Position numbers and translations under genes: made by a program. Below, piece after piece: positions 1-10,460 of a stretch of DNA of 64,000 nt. The stretch's first letter is position 1, and each line of letters begins with the position of its first letter. Below the pieces are notes generated by a model. It did no database searches and was not told the origin of the DNA. It was given only the letters and a program-made list of their open reading frames with translations. Source of the stretch: Tilletiopsis washingtonensis (taxonomy: Eukaryota > Basidiomycota > Exobasidiomycetes > Entylomatales); the NCBI RefSeq assembly GCF_003144115.1, contig NW_020312004.1:580506-644505 (forward strand), given 5' to 3'.

Positions 1-3000
1 AAGTCGCGCAGAGGCGCGGGCAAGAACGGCAGCGACTACGAGATTGATGGGCTCGGCGATGCCATCGCAGGCGTCGCAGGTCCTTCGCTGGCCGGCCTGC
101 GCGGCGGCGGCCGGAAGGGCAAGACGGGATGGGACGCCCTGCCGGCCACGATGACGGGCAAGGACTATGCGCGTGCCTTTGGCGACGAGCCCGACAGCTC
201 CGACGAGGACATTCCGGCGGCGCGCAAGGCGGGCAACGCAGGCATGCTCGGCAGTGGCGGCGCCGCGGGCGGTCTGCTGCCGCCCGGTGCGGCCGGCGGT
301 GCCGCGCTCGGCGCAGATCTCGGCGCGAACCGCGATGCCGTGGGCCGCATGAAGAAGGACTCGGACCTCGCTGATGCCGACCCGCTCGGCGTCAACATGC
401 AGGTCGACTTCAGCAGTGTGGGCGGCCTCGACGGCCACGTGCAGCAGCTCAAGGAGATGGTCTCGCTGCCGCTTCTCTATCCCGAGGTCTTCCAGCGCTT
501 CAAGGTCACGCCGCCCCGCGGCGTTCTCTTCCACGGACCGCCCGGCACGGGCAAGACGCTCGTGGCGCGCGCCCTGGCGGCCAGCTGCAGCAGCTCCGGC
601 CAGCCCATCTCGTTCTTCATGCGCAAGGGCGCCGACTGTCTCTCAAAGTGGGTCGGTGAGGCCGAGCGGCAGCTGCGCCTGCTGTTCGAGGAGGCGCGCG
701 CTGCCCAGCCGAGCATCATCTTCTTCGACGAGATCGACGGCCTGGCGCCAGTGCGCAGCAGCAAGCAGGACCAGATCCACGCCTCCATCGTCTCGACGCT
801 ACTGGCGCTTATGGACGGCATGGACGGCCGTGGACAGGTCGTCGTCATTGGCGCCACAAACCGGCCCGACTCGGTCGACCCGGCGCTGCGCCGTCCCGGC
901 CGCTTTGATCGCGAGTTCTACTTTGGCCTGCCAAACCGCGAGGCGCGACGTGCCATCATCGACATCCAGACGCGCGAGTGGGAGCCGCCGCTCGACGGCG
1001 CCTTCAAGGATCGCCTGGCGGAAGTCACCAAGGGCTACGGCGGCGCCGACCTGAGGGTGAGCAGCCTTGAAGCTGGGAGAAGAGCCCTTGTCTTACGCAC
1101 TTTTCACTAGGCACTGTGCACTGAGGCGGCACTCAATGCTGTGCAGCGCAGATATCCGCAGATCTACCAGACGACAGAGCGCCTGCTGCTGCATCCCGAG
1201 ACGATCCAGGTCGACGCCAAGGACTTTATGATGAGCGTCAACAGTGCGTGTGCTGTCGGCGTCACTGGCCCCGCTTGCGCTAATATCCGTCGCAGAAATC
1301 GTGCCGTCGTCTGCTCGTTCTGCTTCCTCGGCTGCCGCGCCGCTGCCCGAGCACCTCAAGCCGCTGCTCAGCCCGTCCGTGGAGGCGGCCATCGCGGCGC
1401 TGCAGAAGGTACTGCCGCCTGCGGCCAAGCGCAATCCGCTGGAGGAGGCATTGTACGAGGACGACGTGCCCGTGCCGCAGAGCGGCGCCGCCGCCTCTGC
1501 GGCTGTGGCCGACGGCGGCTTCGGGCGCGAGATGATGCTGCAGTCGTTTGAGGCGCTGCGCGTCTTCCGTCCGCGCCTGCTGATCCACGGACGCGCGGGC
1601 ATGGGACAGAGCATGGCCGGTGCCGCGCTGCTGCACCATCTCGAGGGCTACCACGTGCAGACGCTCGACATCGGCACGCTGATGGGCGACAGTGCGCGCA
1701 CGCCCGAGGCAACCATCGTGCAGCTCTTCGTCGAGGCCAAGCGGCACAAGCCGAGCGTGCTGTACATCCCCAGCCTCGTGCACTGGGCCAACTCGGTCTC
1801 TGACGGAGTGCGCTCGACGACAAAGGCGCTGCTCGACGGCCTCAATCCCGCCGATCCGGTGCTCTTGCTCGCCATCGCAGAGGCGCCGATGAGCGAACTG
1901 CCGCGCGACGTGCGCTCGTGGTTCGGCCTGCTCAAGGACAACAAGGTCGAGATTCGCAACTCGGACTTTGTGAGTGCATCGGTGTGCTGCCTGACAGTCG
2001 TGAGCTGACACATGGTGCCTGACCCGCAGAAGGCGCGCGAGACCTTCTTCCACGAGCTGCTGCAGCACGTCGAGCGCGACCCGAGCCACTTTCCCGATGC
2101 GCTGCCGCGCCGCAAGCGCGTGCTAGAGGTGCTGCCCATCGCACCGCCGCGCGCTCCGCGTGAGCCGACGGCCGCCGAGCTGGCGCAGCAGGCGGCCGAC
2201 GACACGCGACTGCTCGAGCACCTCAAGCACCGCCTCGGCCTCGTCCTCGTCGACCTGCGCAAGCGCTACAAGAAGTTTACGCGCGATCCGCACGTCGAGT
2301 ACAACCTCAACAAGCTGTGCGAGGACTTTCCCTCGCGCAGAGAGAAGGGCCGCGTCATCGTCACGATCCACTACACGCAGGACTACGTGCAGCGGGCGCG
2401 CCGCCGCCGCCACTCGAGCGTCGAGCCGAACCGCCTCGTCGCTGGCGGCGCCTCCTCGGCTGCGGGCAGCAAGCTGCCGAGCGTCGAGCCGCCGTCGCAG
2501 GCGGAAATGCAAGGCAACGGCGAGCCGGCGGCCACGGATGACACACTCATGGCCGAGGACGATGCGCCGCAGCCTGGGCAGCAGCAAGAACAGCTGCAGG
2601 CGCAGCTGCCAGCAGTCCCCTCCAGCAGCGCACCGGCCGTGCCGGACGCCTCGGCCGCGCAAGTGCCGGTCGCGGAGGACTCTGCCAGCGTCGCTGCCGA
2701 GGCCGAGGCGGCGCCCGTCGTGCCCGAGCTGCCGGGCCTGCGCATCTCGACGCTGGTGCCCGAGGGCTACGAGCGCGACCTCGTCATTTGGACCATCTCG
2801 CTGGAGCGCATGCAAAAGCGCCTCTATCTCAACGGCTACCTCACCGTCGCCGACTTTGTCGAGGATCTCGAGAAGATCGTCTTCAACGCCGAGCAGGCGC
2901 AAGAGGTGGACCGCGAGCGACTGCTGCGCGCGCATCAGATGCGCAACGACGCACTCATCAGTCTGGATCAGCTCGTCGACCCGGCCTCGCGCGACAACTT

Positions 3001-3853
3001 CGTACGCATGGCCGAGCGCATGCTGGCGCGCGAGAAGGCCGAGGCCGAGGCAGCGGCAGCCAGCGCGAGCCAATCGGCCGCCGCAGCTGCCAGCGCCGTG
3101 GCTGCGGCCGCCGCCGCGCGGCCCTCCGGCGAGCGGCAGAGTGCACGCGTGCAGGGCAAGGCGCCCGAGCATGCGCTCATCGACGTCGTGGCGCTGGAGC
3201 GCGAGAACAAGCGCGCGCGGCGCAGCTCAGACTACCCCTCGGGCGCCGAGGGCAGCGAGGGCCGCAAGCGGCTGCGCCAGGAAGCAGACGCCGCTTCTCA
3301 GACGGCGCCCGACAGTCTCGGCGCCGCGCTCAGCGGCTCTGCTGCCGCCGCCCCCAGCAACGGGCTGATGAACGGAGCTGCTGCGACGGCAGACCTTTCA
3401 AGCTTGGGCGCCGCCTCGCAGCAGGCGTCGAGCGGCTCCACTGCGCCGCAGCCCGTGCTGCAGGTCAACGGCAGTGCTCCGTCCGAAGAGCGTCCTGCGC
3501 CCATCGCCGCCGCTCCGCCGGGCCTCGCTGCGCCCATCATGCAGATCGACGCCGTTGCGACGCCGCCGCCCGCCGCTGCGCCGCACCCGGCCTTTGTGGT
3601 GCCCAAGCGCGAAGTCGACGAGCTGCAGGCATTCCTGCTGAGCAAGAGCTCCGGCTTTACCGTCGATGAGCTGGAGCAGCTGCGCGCGGCGGCCTTCGAT
3701 GCGATCTGGCGCCACCGCGCCGAGTGGGACCGCACGGCGCTCGTCAAGGAGCTCAGGGAGATCGTCTCTGACCTCGCGGACGCCGTGCAGGCGGAGCGAG
3801 AGGAAGACGAGCAGGAGCGGAAGGAGTTCGAGCGCCACATGTCGAGGCACTGA
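1..3853 (+). CDS. YTA7: Yta7/ATAD2-type AAA ATPase with bromodomain (5' end outside window)
   Basis: Chromatin-associated AAA+ ATPase that in yeast acts on histone H3 and nucleosome density. Exons 1-1056, 1111-1243, 1296-1969 and 2030-3853 join in phase and give 1228 visible residues; the frame is open from base 1, so the start lies upstream. AAA1 carries an intact Walker A (GPPGTGKT, about residue 179), Walker B (IIFFDEIDG, near 240) and an arginine-rich second region of homology (RRPGRFDR). AAA2 is degenerate: its Walker A position reads GRAGMGQS (about residue 492), lacking the lysine, and no DE Walker B is visible; an inactive second ring is known for this family. A bromodomain-like helical region follows at about 859-955, then an Ala/Ser/Pro-rich linker and a C-terminal helical segment. 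The introns are 54, 52 and 60 bp. The family call is secure. Confidence 0.93.
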
Positions 3854-4429
3854 GCTGGCGTCGGCGTCGAGACGGGCAGGTGCTGCCGTGCAAACGGGCA
3901 GATCGCTGCGGCGAGGCGCAAGTGCGCTGCAAGGAGGGAAGAGAAGGAAGAGAAGGTCCGAACCCGCACCCCATGAAGATTGTATTTCTGCCGCACGAGC
4001 CTCACTCTGCAATGCTAGCCGCAATCCAACCCACCTCGCCTGGCTCGCTGCGCCTCAGCGCAGCCCTGAGCCCGCTGCGGGCCGAGCGCTTGAGCCTCGA
4101 GGGCGCTGATGAGAAGTCCAGACGCGAGTCTCTGCCGCGCAGCGCGCGATCGGCGCGACGGCGAGGCGCCTGCGCTCGGCCCTCCGCGACAGATTGGTTG
4201 TGCGCACGGCGCCGCAAGCTGCTTGCTGGCAACATTGCTGCGCACTCGCTCTCGGGAGGGGTGCGGGCAGTTGACGCCCATCGGGTCGTTCATGCACGGC
4301 TGAAGCTGACCCTTTGCCGCAGCGAGGCGCCTCTTTGGAGGGCCATGCCGCGAGGCTTAAAGGCCGACGCAAGCGCGTCACTGCGCTCCTCGTCCCCTCA
4401 CCAGAATCCCCTTCTCTTCCACCCTCATC
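3854..4429. other. intergenic, promoter of the secreted-protein gene
   Basis: I see no gene in these 576 bases between two genes on the same strand. A CTTAAAG element at about 4357-4363, some 70 bases before the next start codon, could serve as a TATA-like core element. The last 50 bases before the ATG are pyrimidine-rich, as in many fungal leaders. Confidence 0.4.
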
Positions 4430-5874
4430 ATGTTTCCTCGCTGCTCTCTCCTCCTGCTCGTCGCCTTCGCCCTCTCTTCGGTGGCGGCCAAACCGGAGCC
4501 TCAGCTCGGCAGTCCGCTCGCCACCAACGACATGGCGCTCGTCAAGGGCCCGCTCGTCAACCTGCGCGACCTGGCCGAGAACGACATGGCGCTCATCAAG
4601 GGCCCGCTCATCAATGCTCGTGGCGAGATCATGAGCCAGCAAGAGGCACTCGAGATGGCGCAGGATGCTCCGACTGTCGATGCGGGCGCTCAGGGCAACC
4701 CCATCGTGCGTGTGTGCTTACCCCCTGCCCCTCTCGCCTCCTCTCTCTGTGCTGCCGCTGACGCTTGCCTCCCCTGCCAGAACGGCGAAGGCATGCAAGT
4801 GCATCTCGGCATGCCCGCGCTCAAGCAGTCCGCCGAGCGCGTGCAGCAGATGGCCGTCGATGCCGCGAAGCACGTGCGCATCAAGGGCTATGCTGGCGGC
4901 GTCAAGAAGGGCGCGGAGAAGATGGCGGAGAATGTCGAGCCGGTGGGCGAGGATGCGCAGGGTCTTGGCATGGCCGCCGTGCCGCTGCAGCGCCGCAGCG
5001 AGGTGTGCAATGCGGACAACACGGGCGTCGTGCGCCCGCGCGACGGACAGCAGGTCGCCGTCGGCGAGAGTGAGTGGAGCAAAGCCCTGGAGGACACTGG
5101 CTGTCCTGACTGACGAAAGACACCCTCGCGCGCAGACGTCGAGATCTTCTACTGCGGCGGCCAAGACGGTGAGATGCCTGCCTCTTCCGCCTGGCCCCTC
5201 TCATCCCCACATCTCACCCTCTCCTCCCTCTGCGCCAGAGTACTCGCGTTCCTCCGACATCGACATCTACGTGGACCGTCGTGAGTCTTCCTTTGTGCCT
5301 GCCTGCCCTTTGCTTGAGGCGCCTCGAGCGTGAATTGGCTGCGTTTCGATGAGTCGTGGCTGAGCATTCCTTGCCTCCCCCCCCCCGCCTCAGAGATCCT
5401 CAAGGCCCATCAATACCCCGACAACCGCGATGCCGACACGCGTGACGGCTGGAGCAGGTATCACTTCTACCTTCGCTGGCCTGTACGTCCCTTCTCTTCC
5501 TAACCCCCCTCTCTTCTCGCGCTAATCCTTCCCCTCAACAGCAAACGCGTGAGGGCCAAGTGACGATGGAGATCGTCGAGAATGCGCGCGACTACAACGG
5601 CCGCACCATCTCGGGCGTCGCACGCACCGATGTGCACCTGGACGTCGTGCGCGGCAGCCACTACCAAGCCGACGCCGCCTCGCACCAGCAGCGCAGCCTC
5701 GGTCCTCGACCGGCGGCGCCAGCAGCCGAGGCGCCCGACGCGCTGCCCGACACGCACGGCCTGCCCGGCGACGCGCAGCTGCAGGACGCGCAAGCCGAGG
5801 CCGAAGGCCTGGGGCGCGGCATCAAGATGATGCGCCGCGGCAAGAAGACGCAGCCTTATGCCGCTGATGTCTAA
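4430..5874 (+). CDS. predicted secreted protein with a duplicated 18-residue motif; function unknown
   Basis: Exons 4430-4705, 4781-5069, 5136-5168, 5239-5280, 5394-5482 and 5542-5874 join in phase into 353 residues. Residues 1-20 form a classic signal peptide: a short basic start, LLLLVAFAL, then AxA before Lys21. Just after it, NDMALVKGPLVN (33-44) recurs as NDMALIKGPLIN (51-62), an 18-residue period with nearly identical DNA. A central part (CGGQD, SDIDIYVD, YHFYLRWP) looks like a beta-rich fold, and the C-terminal third is Ala/Glu/Asp-rich and ends in a basic stretch. The five introns are 59-113 bp. I do not recognise the family; a smut-lineage extracellular or secretory-pathway protein is possible. 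The start is favoured by the signal peptide. Confidence 0.72.
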
Positions 5875-6309
5875 GGGCACACAGCCCGCCGCGCGCGAGC
5901 GAGCGAGCGAGCGAGCCAGGGAGCGAGCGCGCGAGCCAGGGAGCGAGCGCGCGCTCATACGTGCCGCCGCTCCGTAGAGTCGAGAGATCCGAGAATGGTG
6001 AAAGCGCGCCTTCTCTCCCATCCCATTACGATCCTCCTCCCCCTCGCCCTCCCCCGCCCCCCGCGTTCTCTTCTCGCTACCTCTCTCTCTCTCTCTCTCT
6101 CTCCTCTAACGAACACTTCCAAGGCCCGAGCGCCACGCCTCTCAAGCCCGGCTCACCGATCTTCTCTCTCTCACCTATGCCCCCCCCGGCCTCCCCTTGC
6201 ATCTTCCAATTCTGATCCTCCCTCTCTCTCCCGCCTATGTCTCTCTCGCGCGTGGTGGAGGCGAAGACTCGTGACTGAAGCTTGCGTGACGTATTGGCCC
6301 CTCATCCCC
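5875..6309. repeat. simple-sequence region with a perfect 20-bp tandem duplication and (CT)n
   Basis: There is no gene here. GAGC units run from about 5897. A 20-base unit (GCGAGCCAGGGAGCGAGCGC) is then present twice in exact tandem at 5911-5930 and 5931-5950. A (CT)n run lies at about 6080-6103 inside a longer pyrimidine-rich tract that continues toward the N gap. Confidence 0.9.
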
Positions 6310-6574
6310 NNNNNNNNNNNNNNNNNNNNNNNNNNNNNNNNNNNNNNNNNNNNNNNNNNNNNNNNNNNNNNNNNNNNNNNNNNNNNNNNNNNNNNNNNNN
6401 NNNNNNNNNNNNNNNNNNNNNNNNNNNNNNNNNNNNNNNNNNNNNNNNNNNNNNNNNNNNNNNNNNNNNNNNNNNNNNNNNNNNNNNNNNNNNNNNNNNN
6501 NNNNNNNNNNNNNNNNNNNNNNNNNNNNNNNNNNNNNNNNNNNNNNNNNNNNNNNNNNNNNNNNNNNNNNNNNN
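6310..6574. other. assembly gap (265 N)
   Basis: An unbroken run of N lies between a pyrimidine-rich tract and a GA dinucleotide run, the kind of simple repeat that breaks assemblies. The true length is unknown. The gap probably contains the last exon of the neighbouring minus-strand gene. Confidence 0.99.

Positions 6575-6603
<29 letters not shown>
6575..6603. repeat. (GA)n dinucleotide repeat bordering the assembly gap
   Basis: Some fourteen GA units directly abut the N run and are followed by a short CA run. Read on the minus strand, this is a (CT)n tract within the last visible intron of the Tic20-like gene. Confidence 0.95.
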
Positions 6604-6607
<4 letters not shown>

Positions 6608-6620
6608 ACACACCACTCAC

Positions 6621-7127
6621 CCCGCGACCCAGCTCCAGCCGACGCCGGCAAAGAGAAGCACGACGCTGAGCCACCAGAAGCCGGCGGCGCGCAGCAGCGC
6701 GAGCAGCGCGCCGAAGGGCAGCGCGAGCAGCGCGGCCTGGCAGGCGTGGAAGCGCACGATGTGCTGCTCGGGGGTTGCCACGCCCATCAGCCATGGCGCG
6801 GGCGCAGAAGCAGACGGAGAAGGAGGAGAGGACAACACGCACATTGTGGCGCTCGAGCAGCAGCACGCCGCCGGCGGAGAGGGGCGGCAGCAGGTATGCG
6901 GCACTGCACAGGCGCGCCGGCGTCCAGCGCGAGCTTGAAGCATGCGCGTCGTAGGAGGCGTGCCAGTCGTACTCGCCGCCCGCCGCGCCGCCGCCGAGCA
7001 CGCGGGCAGGAGCGGGGCCGGGGTGCGAGGGCGAGGCGGGCGACGCGGGCGGCGAGTCGATGGCGAACAACGACGCTGACGCGGCCTCGTCGGGCGGCGG
7101 CGTGTAGGGCGCAAAGTGGGCGGCCAT
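6621..7127 (-). CDS. small Tic20-like/DUF4870 (UPF0132-type) membrane protein, 3' end lost in gap
   Basis: Exon 1 is 7127-6843 and exon 2 is 6763-6621, with a 79-bp intron whose acceptor is a NAGNAG pair. The N-terminal 60 residues are Pro/Ala/Ser-rich. A hydrophobic segment (AAYLLPPLSAGGVLLL) leads into ERHN, and exon 2 supplies VRFHACQAALLALPFGALL and a second and third hydrophobic stretch. The sequence of helix, charged turn, VRFHA and helices is typical of the DUF4870/Tic20-like family, whose function in fungi is not established. Unspliced, the frame would stop at 6617. However, exon 2 runs straight into a strong GTGAGT donor at 6620-6615, and family members usually have a further short basic tail. 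I therefore infer a last exon inside the N gap and treat the gene as incomplete. Confidence 0.62.
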
Positions 7128-7485
7128 CGTGCGATGGTGGTGGTGGAGATGGGGGAGACTTAGGTGGAGCAGCGAGACAGGCGGGCCATGCGCGACACAC
7201 ACGTGATGCAGCGTCGACGCCGAGCCTCGGCACTCGGGAGGCCAGCAGGGGGCGCGGATGAATTCGAATGGCGCCCCGTCGTGCGGCGTCAAATGCGCCC
7301 GAGATCTGATTGCAGATCAGCAAGGCGCGATGCTGATGCCCGCGCCGCTTCCTTCTCCACCACCAACTGCCTCGCTGCATCTAGAGACCGGCTCGTCTGT
7401 CTGTGCCCTCGCTCCGCCACGCTCGCTCAGCCACTACAGCTCGCTCACTTCGCCTCGCCCTGCTTGGCCTCGTGCGCCATCGGCC
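7128..7485. promoter_or_regulatory. divergent promoter region between the Tic20-like gene and the ornithine carrier
   Basis: These 358 bases separate two divergently transcribed genes and must hold both 5' flanks. I see no additional reading frame with coding character. A small inverted repeat (GATCTG-4-CAGATC, about 7302-7318) is present, with no known role. Confidence 0.5.
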
Positions 7486-9267
7486 ATGTCCGACCTCGCC
7501 GCCGAGCCCGCGGCCTCTTCCTCCTCGTCGTCGTCGCGCCTCAGCCGCGGCAGCAAGGACGTGCTCTTCGGCTCGCTGGCAGGCATGGCCGCCAAGCTCT
7601 TCGAGCATCCCTTCGACCTCGTCAAGGTGCGCCTGCAGACGGCGCACGAAGGCGCCTATGCCGGGCCGCTGCAGTGTGCGCAGCGCACGCTGAGCGAGGA
7701 GGGTGTGAGGGGCATCTACCGCGTGAGTGCACGGGCAGGCAAGGGGCGGTCAAGGAAAGGGCGAGAGGGTGGGAGGGGGGAAGTGGGAAGAGACAAGCAA
7801 GCAAGGGGCGAGAGGGTGGTGTGGCGATTAAGGGGAGAGAGAGCGCAAGGGAAGGGGTCCCTCACTTTTGTGCGGGCGAGAATGGCGAGGAGGGAAAAGA
7901 GAGCGAGAGCGCAAGGAAAGGGATCTCCTCGCGCTTCCGCTCCTTGCAGTACCTCACCCCTCACTCTTGCTTGCCCCTTTGCTGCCCCGCATGCCCTCAA
8001 AACCCCACTGACACACCGCCCGTGGGTCTTGCTCTGCTGATGCTTCTTTCGCGCCCCAGGGCCTCTCCATGCCCATCATCGGCGCCTGTTTCGGTGCGTC
8101 GCCCCTTGCTCTCGCTCCCCCTTCTTTGCCTCGCTCACGCTCTCCTCAGAAAACGCGACGCTGTTCCTCACGTACAACTATGTGCAGGCCCAGCTGCGGC
8201 GCTACAACGGCGAAGCGGTGCCGCTGCTCACCTCCTCGACGTTGGCGGCGGCAGAAGCGGCGCCTCTCTCCATGGCGCAGCTCTCCATTGCCGCCGCGGC
8301 CGCGGGGGCCGTGACGTCGTGCGTGCTGACGCCCATCGAGCTCGTCAAGTGCCGCATGCAGGTGCAGCAGCTGAGCAACCCGGGCGTCGCGCCGAAGCTG
8401 CTCCCCGGCCCGCTGGCCCTCGTGCGCGACACGCTGCGCACGCACGGCCTGCGCGGCCTCTGGCTCGGCCAGACGGGCACGCTGCTGCGCGAGACGGGCG
8501 GCGGCATGGCGTGGTTCCTGGCGTTTGAGGGCGTGTGTCGGGCGGCGCAGACGCGCAGAAGAAATGCGGGACGCAAGGCGGCAAAGCAGGACCTCAGTGC
8601 GCCGGAACTGATGCTGGCGGGCGCGTGTGCGGGCGTGGGCTACAATGTCGTGCTGTTCCCGGTGAGTGTTGTGCGAGAAAACGCGCGGACCGGACAGGAC
8701 TGCCCCCCACTACGAGAATCGAGAGTATCAAGGCTGATTTCTGCTGCTCTGCTGCGTTTGAAGGCCGACTCCGTCAAGTCTACCATGCAAACGACGGCGG
8801 AACTAGCGCGCGCCGGTGCCGGTGCTGCGGCAGACGTAGCACCAGCAACAGCGCGCAACGGCTTCGTCGCTACATTCCGAGACATCTATCGCCGCCGCGG
8901 CGTGCGAGGCTTGTACGCGGGATGCGGCGTGACTTGTTTGCGAAGCGGACCGTCTAGTGGTGCGTTGGGTCTTGCGAGGGCGAGAGAGAGAGAGAGAGAG
9001 AGGAGAGTGTGGACGCTGACCCGCTTGGACACACCTGCCCCCCCCCCCTTTTTTTTGCCTCCCTCTCGCCACGATTCCGAATGCGATGAACGGCGTGGCA
9101 CACAGCTCTCATCTTGTGAGTTGTTTCTCTCTCCTCATCCTGCCCGCCCTCCCCGGCCATTTCGCTGCCCCTCGCCCACCACCGCTACCCCTGCTGACCC
9201 TCGCGCGCGCGACGACAGCCTCATGTACACCAAGCTCGAGCAACTCGCCGACGTCTACGCCATCTAA
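7486..9267 (+). CDS. ORT1: mitochondrial carrier family protein, ornithine transporter type
   Basis: Inner-membrane antiporter that in yeast (Ort1/Arg11) exports ornithine made in the matrix to the cytosol for arginine synthesis. Exons 7486-7722, 8060-8093, 8150-8661, 8764-8959, 9106-9115 and 9219-9267 join in phase into 345 residues, the usual size. All three carrier signatures are present: HPFDLVKVRLQ, TPIELVKCRMQ, and FPADSVKSTMQ, the last split by an intron. FENATLF after repeat 1 and the ELVKCRMQVQQ segment point to the Ort1 subgroup. The fifth coding exon is only 10 nt; with it, the last helix reads SSALIFLMYTKLE, matching the family, and without it the frame fails. The first intron is unusually long (337 bp). 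The gene converges on the UXS1 gene, with 100 bp between stop codons. Confidence 0.9.
8982..9002. repeat. (GA)n microsatellite inside an intron of the ornithine carrier gene
   Basis: A run of GA dinucleotides lies in the 146-bp intron (8960-9105) just upstream of the 10-nt exon. A C-then-T homopolymer tract follows it at about 9040-9057. Confidence 0.95.
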
Positions 9268-9367
9268 GCTGCCCCCCTTTCCACTTAATCGTCACGCGCA
9301 CACATCAAGACACGATAGAATCAATGGGCCTCCTTTGCTCCCTTCCACTCGCTCGCTTCGCGCTCCC

Positions 9368-10428
9368 CTAGATTGTGCCCTCGCGCATGCGTTCCTTGTA
9401 GTACCTCACCATCTCCTCCAGGCCCTGCTGCAGGCCCCACCGCGGCGCCCAGCCCAGCAGCGCCGCGGCGCGCCGCGTGTCGGGCCGCCGTTGGCGCGGA
9501 TCATGCGTGGGCAGCGCCTCGTAGATGACCTTCACTTGCTTCTTGCGCCGACGAGGCGCGCGAGGCAGAGGCGAAGAATCGGCGAGATGCGAGGCGCCGA
9601 GTTGCGTCGCCAGCGCAGCTTGCGACCTTGAGGCGCTGCCTTCCTCTTCCTCTTCCTCGATCGACCCTCCCTCCTCCTCCGACTCCTCCTCGGAGCTGCT
9701 CTCCCACTCGTCTCCGTCCTCCTCGCGCACACGCGCCACGACGTCGCGCACCAGCTCGGCGAGCTGCTTGACGCTAAACTCAAAGTGCGAGCCGAGATTG
9801 ACGGGCGAGTGGACGTCTGCCTGCTCGCGGGCCTCTTGCGCCGTGGGGCGCCGCGGTGTCTCCTGCGCGACGCCGACGCCGACGCCAGCTGGAGGAGAGG
9901 AGGCGGAGGCGAGTGTCGGAGGCGTGCGCGGCGCGGTCGCTGCGCATGAGCCACTTGCGCTCGCGGCGGCGGCGGCGGCGGCGGGAGGCGGCGTCGAGGA
10001 GAGCGGCGCGAGGCCGAGACCAGCGTTGGCGCTCGAGTCGATGAGCATGCTCGAGGGCGTGCTTGGCGAGTCGGGCGACGGAGGTGCAGAGACGGGCTCG
10101 ACGTTCATCAGTGCGATGAGGCCGTCTATGAGATCCTTTCAAAGGAAGGGGGGGGGGAGGGACGCATCAGTCTTGCAGAGGAGGGCGAGCCGAGGAGGGA
10201 AAAGGAGAGGAGGGGTGATTGCAACTCACATGGACGAAGCAGAAGCTCCTCGTCTGGCTCCCATCTCCATACAATGTAAGCGGCTCGCCTCTGAGTGCCT
10301 GCAGCACAAAGTTGGAGACGACTCTGCCGTCCTGCGGATGCATGCGTGGGCCATACGTGTTGAAGATGCGCGCCACGCGCACATCCACGCCGTCCTGGTA
10401 CAGATAGCCGTACGTGAGCGTCTCTGCG

Positions 10429-10460
<32 letters not shown>

